From an uncultured Clostridium sp. (GTDB lineage Bacteria > Bacillota > Clostridia > Lachnospirales > Lachnospiraceae), in the NCBI GenBank assembly GCA_900553925.1, contig USFH01000025.1, positions 1 to 18,631 on the forward strand: a stretch of DNA of 18,631 bases. The letters are read 5' to 3'. Each line of letters opens with the position of its first letter. Position 1 is the first letter of the stretch. Shown here one piece after another: positions 13,505 through 18,631 of the stretch. The translations under genes were made by a program, and so were the position numbers. The notes beneath the pieces are model-generated. The model saw nothing but the letters and a program-made list of their open reading frames with translations. It searched no databases and was not told the DNA's origin.

Positions 13505-14812
13505 ATGTACAAAGAAGTACCGGGACTCGTTTTATATCGTGATTTAGGGCAAGACAGTATCTTATATTCCATGGCGGATATTTTTGAGGCATGGGAGAAG
13601 AAGACGAGTACCAAGGAGGAATTGGTCACACGGATTTACCAGCAGATCAAGCGGATTTTGGATGTGGCAACAAGCTATGGCTTCAACCGGAATCTGTGGC
13701 AGGATTATCTGGCGTTTTTGTTGATCACAAATGAGAATTCATTTACGCTTACCTGCGAGAAGGTTGGCGCAGGAGATGGCTCAGTCAATGCATTTGCAAA
13801 AAATGATTATGCAATCTTCAAGCGGTTGTTCCATTTTGATTTTGCACCGATTGAGAAGGATCTTGGCATTGACTGTTTCACAACAATCACGAATTACAAG
13901 TCACTGCCGAAGAAGGAACAGATGTATAACCAGAATGTCAGTGAGAAGGTGCGTGATATCAGCGACCGTGTCAGCGAGGCAGAAAGTGTCGATGAGATCT
14001 TTGACATTATGACAGCGTTCTACAAGCAGTATGGAGTCGGGATGTTCGGCCTGAATAAGGCGTTCCGTATCCGCCATGACGATGGGAAGGATCTGGAATT
14101 TATCGCGATCAACAACACAGATAAGGTGATGCTCGATGACCTGATCGGGTATGAGATCCAGAAGAAGAAGCTTGTGGATAATACAGAGGCATTTGTACAG
14201 GGAAGAAAAGCGAATAACTGTCTGTTGTTTGGTGACAGCGGTACGGGTAAATCGACCAGCATCAAGGCAATCATCAACCAGTATTATGAGCAGGGACTGC
14301 GTATGATCGAGATTTACAAGCACCAGTTCAAGGATCTGTCAGCCGTGATCTCACATGTGAAGAACCGGAATTATAAGTTTATCATCTATATGGATGATCT
14401 GTCGTTCGAGGAATTTGAGATAGAGTATAAATATCTGAAAGCGGTGATCGAAGGCGGACTTGAGACGAAGCCGGATAATGTACTGATCTATGCGACCTCA
14501 AACCGTAGACATCTGATCAAGGAAACGTGGAATGACCGGGATGATGTGGAGACCGATAACGGCATGCACCGTTCCGATACGATGCAGGAGAAACTTTCTT
14601 TGGTCAACCGGTTTGGTGTGACAATCAGTTATTCGCGTCCGTCAAGAAATGAATTTAATGATATCGTACTGGGACTTGCGAAGAAGCATCCGGAGATCGG
14701 GCTTACCGAGCAGGAGCTTCTGGCGGAGGCAAACAAGTGGGAGCTTTCCCATGGTGGTGTGTCCGGACGTACTGCCCAGCAGTTCATGAATTATCTGTTA
14801 GGAAAAGCATGA
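13505..14812 (+). CDS. DUF815 AAA+ ATPase
   Basis: The 435-residue protein belongs to the DUF815 family of AAA+-like ATPases, whose biological role is unknown. Walker A is GDSGTGKS at 243-250. Walker B is IYMDDLSFE near 294-302. A sensor-1-like YATSNRRHL follows (about 329-337), with a likely arginine finger or sensor among the arginines after NRFGVTISYSRPS. The N-terminal 200 residues are helical and specific to the family. An AAGGAGATG site overlaps the end of the permease gene, so the two are probably co-translated. The stop is two bases from the stop of the opposing gene on the minus strand, with no terminator between them. Confidence 0.9.
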   Translation: MYKEVPGLVLYRDLGQDSILYSMADIFEAWEKKTSTKEELVTRIYQQIKRILDVATSYGFNRNLWQDYLAFLLITNENSFTLTCEKVGAGDGSVNAFAKNDYAIFKRLFHFDFAPIEKDLGIDCFTTITNYKSLPKKEQMYNQNVSEKVRDISDRVSEAESVDEIFDIMTAFYKQYGVGMFGLNKAFRIRHDDGKDLEFIAINNTDKVMLDDLIGYEIQKKKLVDNTEAFVQGRKANNCLLFGDSGTGKSTSIKAIINQYYEQGLRMIEIYKHQFKDLSAVISHVKNRNYKFIIYMDDLSFEEFEIEYKYLKAVIEGGLETKPDNVLIYATSNRRHLIKETWNDRDDVETDNGMHRSDTMQEKLSLVNRFGVTISYSRPSRNEFNDIVLGLAKKHPEIGLTEQELLAEANKWELSHGGVSGRTAQQFMNYLLGKA

Positions 14813-14814
14813 TG

Positions 14815-15438
14815 TTATTTTAATCCGGATCTGATTGAGCGAAGATTGCTCTGGATTGTTTTGCCGGATAGGGAAGTGAGCGAATCCGCGATCCCAATCA
14901 GCCAATCGATGCGCTTTATATCATGTTTTTTGGCATAAAGGGTTGCAAGCATCGTATAGCTTGTAGTAATATCAGAGCCAATAGAAATTGCAAATGACAG
15001 AAACTTCTCAGCGTCGTCCGGCCGGTCTGCTTCGAGAAGCGATGCACCGATCTTGTTTAAGAGCATGATGAGTGATGTGTAGGCATCGTCGCAGTCAGAT
15101 AATGCTGTGAGATTGGCGGGACCATACATCAGCTTCAGTTCTGTGTTGGTGTACATGGAAAGATTCAGTATTTTCACAGATGCCAATGCACGCAGTTTTT
15201 CCGCAAGTGCGGAATAGCCGCATGCAGACAGTGCGTCAAGCGGAAGCTCGTCCAGAGGGATTTCTACATAAGGAAGTGCAGAGATGTCTGCCTTGCGCAC
15301 GGAATTCGCCCTTGATTCCTGTTCGAGTAACTCCTCATGGCTTTGACCATGTGTTTTCTTAAACCGGGAGACATTTCGTGAGACAACGTAGCATAATGCC
15401 AGAAATGAACAACAAATGATAATTGTAATATAATGCAT
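14815..15438 (-). CDS. Membrane-anchored hypothetical protein, TPR-like
   Basis: The 207-residue product begins with one hydrophobic helix (about 3-19, ITIIICCSFLALCYVV). A basic, polar segment (20-50) follows, then a helical domain to the end. Segments such as LLEADRPDDAEKFLSFAISI and YTMLATLYAKKHDIKRI resemble tetratricopeptide helices. The orientation is probably N-out, C-in by the positive-inside rule (VSRNVSRFKK after the helix). I do not recognise a named family. AAAGGA lies 7 bases before ATG 15438. It is convergent with the DUF815 gene (2-base gap) and divergent from the 35-aa gene, with only 28 bases between starts. Confidence 0.7.
   Translation of the reverse strand: MHYITIIICCSFLALCYVVSRNVSRFKKTHGQSHEELLEQESRANSVRKADISALPYVEIPLDELPLDALSACGYSALAEKLRALASVKILNLSMYTNTELKLMYGPANLTALSDCDDAYTSLIMLLNKIGASLLEADRPDDAEKFLSFAISIGSDITTSYTMLATLYAKKHDIKRIDWLIGIADSLTSLSGKTIQSNLRSIRSGLK
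15406..15434 (+). promoter_or_regulatory. Predicted promoter of the small-peptide/Lrp operon
   Basis: TGAACA (15406-15411) and a perfect TATAAT (15429-15434) are 17 bases apart. Transcription would begin near 15441, 26 bases before ATG 15467. The promoter overlaps the first codons of the divergent minus-strand gene, because the gap between the two starts is only 28 bases. Confidence 0.65.
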
Positions 15439-15466
15439 AAAATATTCCTTTCAGGAGGTAAAATCC

Positions 15467-15574
15467 ATGTTATTTGATTTCAGTAACAAGAAGAAGACAA
15501 AGAGAATTGCGGCAATCATCTGTGGTGTGCTTGTGTTCGCCATGGTAGTTGGATTGCTTGTATCTGCTTTGTAA
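15467..15574 (+). CDS. 35-residue single-pass membrane peptide
   Basis: This short frame encodes a polar, strongly basic head (residues 1-13, FSNKKKTKR) and one hydrophobic helix (14-35, ending VVGLLVSAL). AGGAGG (15453-15458) lies 8 bases before the ATG, and a good promoter lies just upstream, so it is very likely translated. By shape it resembles small single-helix proteins such as those grouped as DUF4044, but I cannot confirm membership. Forty-one bases separate it from the Lrp-type regulator, which suggests cotranscription. Confidence 0.72.
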   Translation: MLFDFSNKKKTKRIAAIICGVLVFAMVVGLLVSAL

Positions 15575-15615
15575 ATATCATTATCAGTATAAACATAAAA
15601 CAGGAGGTAGACAAG

Positions 15616-16098
15616 ATGAGAAATGAAATTTTAAAGCTGCTCGAAACCGACAGCAGACTGACAGTGAAGGATATCGCCGCGATGATCGGCGCGGATGAGG
15701 CCGCGGTGGAAGCGGATATTAAGGCGATGGAAGACGAGAGCATCATCTGTGGATACCATACTATGATCGACTGGGATAAGGTTGGCGAGGAAATGGTAAC
15801 AGCCATGATCGAAGTCAAGGTTACACCACAGAGAGAAGCGGGATTCGACCAGATTGCGGATCGTGTCAGAAATTTCGATGAAGTTCATTCGGTCTATCTG
15901 ATTGCGGGTGCGTATGACTTTATGGTTGTTATTCAAGGAAGGACATTGCGGGAGATCTCGCATTTTGTATCCGAGAAGCTGGCAATCATCGAGGATGTTA
16001 TTGCAACATCCACGAATTTTGTGCTGAAAAAATACAAAGACCACGGTGTTATTTTCCAGACACCAAGTCAGGACGAAAGGTTGGTAATCGCACCGTGA
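15616..16098 (+). CDS. Lrp/AsnC family transcriptional regulator
   Basis: The 160-residue protein has an N-terminal winged helix-turn-helix (about 1-50: DSRLTVKDIAAMIGADEAAV, then DESIICGY) and a C-terminal RAM/AsnC ligand domain (about 60-140, with VHSVYLIAGAYDFMVVIQG). Such proteins form octamers or dimers that bind amino acids and regulate their metabolism. The GAYD motif fits the family effector site. AGGAGG is 10 bases before the ATG. It overlaps the aminotransferase start by 4 bases (GTGA), so the regulator probably senses a substrate or product of that enzyme. The specific amino acid cannot be read from the sequence. Confidence 0.92.
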   Translation: MRNEILKLLETDSRLTVKDIAAMIGADEAAVEADIKAMEDESIICGYHTMIDWDKVGEEMVTAMIEVKVTPQREAGFDQIADRVRNFDEVHSVYLIAGAYDFMVVIQGRTLREISHFVSEKLAIIEDVIATSTNFVLKKYKDHGVIFQTPSQDERLVIAP

Positions 16099-17273
16099 GA
16101 AATCCATTGTCAAAAACGATAGAACAGATTAAACCATCTGGAATCCGGAAGTTCTTTGACATTGTAAGCGAGATGCCGCATGCAATCTCACTCGGTGTTG
16201 GTGAGCCGGATTTCGATACACCTTGGCATGTTCGGTCCGAGGGTATCCGTTCGCTGGAAATGGGACGGACATTTTACACCTCGAATTCCGGACTGATTGA
16301 GCTACGTCAGGAAATCTGTAAATGGTATCAGAGAAAATATAACGTATTATATAATTACAAGAACGAAGCGCTGCTGACGGTCGGTGGTAGTGAAGGAATC
16401 GATGTGGCGCTTCGTGCCATGCTTGATCCAGGGGACGAGGTTATCATCCCGGAGCCTTGCTATGTATCCTATGTGCCTTGCGTACAGTTAATCGGTGCTG
16501 TGCCGGTTACGATTGAACTGAAAAATGAGAACCGGTTCCGTCTGACACCGGAGGAGCTGCTTGCGGCAATCACGGATAAGACGAAGATTCTGATTCTTGC
16601 ATTCCCGAGCAATCCGACAGGTGCAGTCATGACGAAGGAGGATCTCGAGCCGATCGCGAAGATCTGTCAGGAGAAGAATATCTATGTGATCTCCGATGAG
16701 ATCTATTCCGAGCTTACATATGGCGGCGAGAAGCACTGTTCGATTTCATCCCTGCCGGGCATGAAGGAGCGGACGATCGTCATCAACGGTTTTTCCAAGG
16801 CGTATGCGATGACCGGATGGAGACTTGGCTATGCACTTGCTCCGGAGGTAATCGCACACCAGATGACAAAGATCCATCAGTTCGCAATTATGTGTGCGCC
16901 GACGACGAGCCAGTATGCAGCCATCGAGGCAATCAAGAATGGCGATGCGGATATCGAGAAGATGTGCAAGTCGTATGACCAGAGACGCCGGTTCCTGCTG
17001 AAGAAGTTCGAGGAGATCGGACTTCCGTGCTTTGAGCCGCATGGTGCATTCTATGTGTTCCCATGCATCAAGGAGTTTGGCATCACGAGTGATGAATTCG
17101 CAACGAGACTGCTCCGTGAGGAAGAGCTGGCAGTAGTGCCGGGCACTGCATTTGGTGACTGTGGCGAAGGCTTCCTGCGTATCTCTTACGCATACTCGAT
17201 TGAACAGCTCAAAGAAGCAATGGGAAGATTAGAGAGATTTATTGGACGATTAAGAGAGCAAAAGACATGTTAA
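16095..17273 (+). CDS. PLP-dependent class I/II aminotransferase
   Basis: The 392-residue enzyme has a fold-type I aminotransferase pattern. Gly-rich VGGSEG is at 96-101, SNPTG (substrate/PLP Asn173) at 172-176, SDEIY (Asp201) at 200-204, and the PLP lysine is Lys235 in GFSKAYAMTGWRLGY. The carboxylate-binding Arg362 lies in LRISYA. It resembles the AspC/PatA group (aromatic or aspartate aminotransferases). The substrate is not fixed by sequence. The start is GTG 16095, inside the regulator's stop, and the family N-terminus (SGIRKFFDIVSEMP) follows from there. The end overlaps trmL by 7 bases. Confidence 0.93.
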   Translation: MRNPLSKTIEQIKPSGIRKFFDIVSEMPHAISLGVGEPDFDTPWHVRSEGIRSLEMGRTFYTSNSGLIELRQEICKWYQRKYNVLYNYKNEALLTVGGSEGIDVALRAMLDPGDEVIIPEPCYVSYVPCVQLIGAVPVTIELKNENRFRLTPEELLAAITDKTKILILAFPSNPTGAVMTKEDLEPIAKICQEKNIYVISDEIYSELTYGGEKHCSISSLPGMKERTIVINGFSKAYAMTGWRLGYALAPEVIAHQMTKIHQFAIMCAPTTSQYAAIEAIKNGDADIEKMCKSYDQRRRFLLKKFEEIGLPCFEPHGAFYVFPCIKEFGITSDEFATRLLREEELAVVPGTAFGDCGEGFLRISYAYSIEQLKEAMGRLERFIGRLREQKTC

Positions 17274-17758
17274 ATATTGTATTACATGAGCCGGAGATGC
17301 CGGCAAATACAGGGAATATCGGGCGTACCTGCGTGGCAACGGGGGTACGTCTGCATCTGATCGAGCCGCTGGGATTTTTACTAAATGACAAGATGGTGAA
17401 GCGCGCGGGACTGGATTACTGGGATCGTCTGGATGTAACACGCTATGACGATTACAACGACTTTCTGGCGAAGAATCCGGGCGCGAAGGTTTATATGGCA
17501 ACGACAAAATCAAAGCAGAAATACACCGATGTGAAATACGAAGATGACTGCTTTATTATGTTTGGCGCCGAGAGCAGAGGCATTCCAGAGGAGATCCTGC
17601 TTCAGAATAAGGAAACCTGCGTGCGCATCCCGATGATGCCGGGCGAGCGTTCCCTGAACTTATCGAACTCGGTTGGTATCGTGCTGTACGAGGCGTTAAG
17701 ACAGTTGGATTTCCCGGGACTTGAGACAGAAGGACAGTTGCATCATTATCAGTGGTAG
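17267..17758 (+). CDS. trmL: tRNA (cytidine34/carboxymethylaminomethyluridine34-2'-O)-methyltransferase
   Basis: The 163-residue protein is a SPOUT methyltransferase of the TrmL/YibK/CspR type, which 2'-O-methylates the wobble base of certain tRNA-Leu species. The three SPOUT motifs are clear: NTGNIGRTC (14-22), MFGAESRGIP (98-107) and MPGERSLNLSNSVGIVLYEA (124-143), which form the trefoil knot and SAM pocket. The length is close to that of E. coli TrmL. It starts inside the aminotransferase gene (7-base overlap), suggesting coupled translation. Five bases after its stop, the radical SAM gene begins. Confidence 0.95.
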   Translation: MLNIVLHEPEMPANTGNIGRTCVATGVRLHLIEPLGFLLNDKMVKRAGLDYWDRLDVTRYDDYNDFLAKNPGAKVYMATTKSKQKYTDVKYEDDCFIMFGAESRGIPEEILLQNKETCVRIPMMPGERSLNLSNSVGIVLYEALRQLDFPGLETEGQLHHYQW

Positions 17759-17763
17759 AGATT

Positions 17764-18631
17764 ATGAGACAGGAAAAATGGCTGGATAAGCCGTATTATT
17801 CATTGGATGCATATATGAAATACACCTATGGACAGAAGGTGTACAAGATTGCGGTCGACGCAGGGCTTACCTGCCCGAACCGTGATGGTACACTTGGTGG
17901 ACGTGGGTGTATTTTTTGTAGTGCCGGCGGAAGCGGCGATTTCGCGGTGCCGATCGCGGGGGGGAGCAGGCAGGATGGACAGAATTCGGTTGGTGCTTCG
18001 ATGACGGATTGTGTGTATGAACATCGGTCACAGAGGAGTTTGCACGGTGGTGCTTCGGCGGATGGCTGCGTGTACGAACACCGGTCGAAGTGGGATTCGC
18101 GCGGTGCATCGACAGAGGTTTATCATAAGGAATATGACCGTCGGGGCAGCTGCGTGGATGTGGAGCGCAAAACGCTTGATGTCAGGCGGCAGATAGAACG
18201 TGGAATGGCGAAGTTCCACAAGAAGGTCGGGGAGAAGTTTGTCATTTATTTTCAGGCATACACGAACACGTATGGAGATCCGGCATACTTAGAACGCATC
18301 TGGCGGGAGGCGTTAGAAGAGGAATCCGTCGTCGGAATCAGCATCGCGACAAGACCGGATTGTCTGGGGATTCCGGGCATATCCATAAGTGAGAAACATG
18401 TGGAAACCATAGCAGGGGACAGGCGTCAGGGAACGGAATCTTCCGAGACGGTGATCGGAATTCTTGCAAGACTGCAAAAAGAATACGCTGCGCACGGCAA
18501 ATTCATCTGGATCGAGCTTGGACTGCAGACGATGCATGAGAAAACAGCGGAATATATCCGCCGGGGATACCCGCGTTCCACTTACGAGACAGCGGTTCAC
18601 GCACTTGCAGACAACCATATTCCATATATCA
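17764..18631 (+). CDS. Radical SAM protein, YhcC/TIGR01212 family (3' end cut by window)
   Basis: This frame is open to the window edge (289 complete codons). The N-terminal part is family-typical: YYSLDAYMKYTYGQKVYKIA, then CPNRDGT. The cluster cysteines are Cys37, Cys49 and Cys52, spaced C-x11-C-x2-C as in YhcC rather than the classic Cx3Cx2C. FQAYTNTYGDPAYLE (about 163-177), TRPDC (196-200) and WIELGLQTMHEKTAEYIRRGY (from 249) are conserved blocks. The family's substrate is not firmly established. Between them are two unusual insertions. Residues about 62-135 are a low-complexity stretch with an imperfect tandem repeat (GASxxxCVYEHRS). Residues about 201-230 form a second, shorter insertion. 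A run of seven G (17958-17964) lies in the first, so a frame error there is possible, but the frame continues cleanly. Confidence 0.88.
   Translation, partial: MRQEKWLDKPYYSLDAYMKYTYGQKVYKIAVDAGLTCPNRDGTLGGRGCIFCSAGGSGDFAVPIAGGSRQDGQNSVGASMTDCVYEHRSQRSLHGGASADGCVYEHRSKWDSRGASTEVYHKEYDRRGSCVDVERKTLDVRRQIERGMAKFHKKVGEKFVIYFQAYTNTYGDPAYLERIWREALEEESVVGISIATRPDCLGIPGISISEKHVETIAGDRRQGTESSETVIGILARLQKEYAAHGKFIWIELGLQTMHEKTAEYIRRGYPRSTYETAVHALADNHIPYI
17992..18144 (+). repeat. Imperfect tandem repeat inside the radical SAM gene
   Basis: Three units begin GGTGCTTCG or GGTGCATCG at 17992, 18049 and 18103, so the period is 57 then 54 bases. Units 1 and 2 encode GASxxxCVYEHRS followed by five variable residues. 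Unit 3 is more diverged (GASTEVYHKEYDRR). The copies are in frame and form the core of an insertion after the Fe-S cysteine motif. The boundaries of the third unit are approximate. Confidence 0.75.

Overview
The window looks like chromosomal DNA of a gut- or rumen-type member of the Clostridia, most likely Lachnospiraceae. The reasons are strong AGGAGG ribosome-binding sites, moderate GC, a Bacillus-like tmk-yaaR-holB-yaaT-yabB-rsmI order, a small Clostridial ferredoxin, a DUF1858 protein and a secreted GH5 cellulase with Clostridial ChW repeats. No tRNA, rRNA, CRISPR array or transposase gene was seen. The species call is inference.

Layout. (1) 1-450: the tail of an unidentified gene, then a 56-aa 2[4Fe-4S] ferredoxin with its own promoter, a perfect 7-1-7 Fur-type box at the predicted transcription start, and a terminator. 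(2) 451-815: a non-coding stretch with inverted repeats and a possible gene remnant, ending in the mecA promoter. (3) 816-1760: a MecA-type ClpC adaptor, closed by a bidirectional terminator shared with the opposing operon. (4) 4979-1822, minus strand: DUF1858 redox protein, a BI-1-like membrane protein with an extreme Asn/Tyr-rich N-terminus, and transketolase. (5) 5125-12219, plus strand: tmk, a 295-bp structured inverted-repeat element, then yaaR, holB, ricT, trmN6, rsmI, and a cellulase whose start codon overlaps the rsmI stop. (6) 12240-14812: an AI-2E-type permease preceded by a six-codon leader ORF, then a DUF815 AAA+ ATPase. (7) 15438-14815, minus: a membrane-anchored protein of unknown role. 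(8) 15467-18631, plus: a 35-aa membrane peptide, an Lrp/AsnC regulator, a class I/II aminotransferase, TrmL, and a radical SAM protein of the YhcC/TIGR01212 type cut by the window end. It carries a tandem-repeat insertion.

How the genes fit together. Region 5 is an information-processing operon: dTMP kinase, clamp-loader delta prime, the Fe-S Y-complex protein RicT, and tRNA and 16S rRNA methyltransferases, with tight overlaps from holB onward. An extracellular glucanase has been joined to its end. Region 8 couples a predicted amino-acid-responsive regulator to an aminotransferase by a 4-base overlap, then adds tRNA modification genes.

The least explained piece is the element at 5785-6079. 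Its two 97-nt arms are equal in length and complementary without gaps, and the mismatches between them favour G-U pairs in plus-strand RNA. It sits where Bacillus subtilis has yaaQ (darA).
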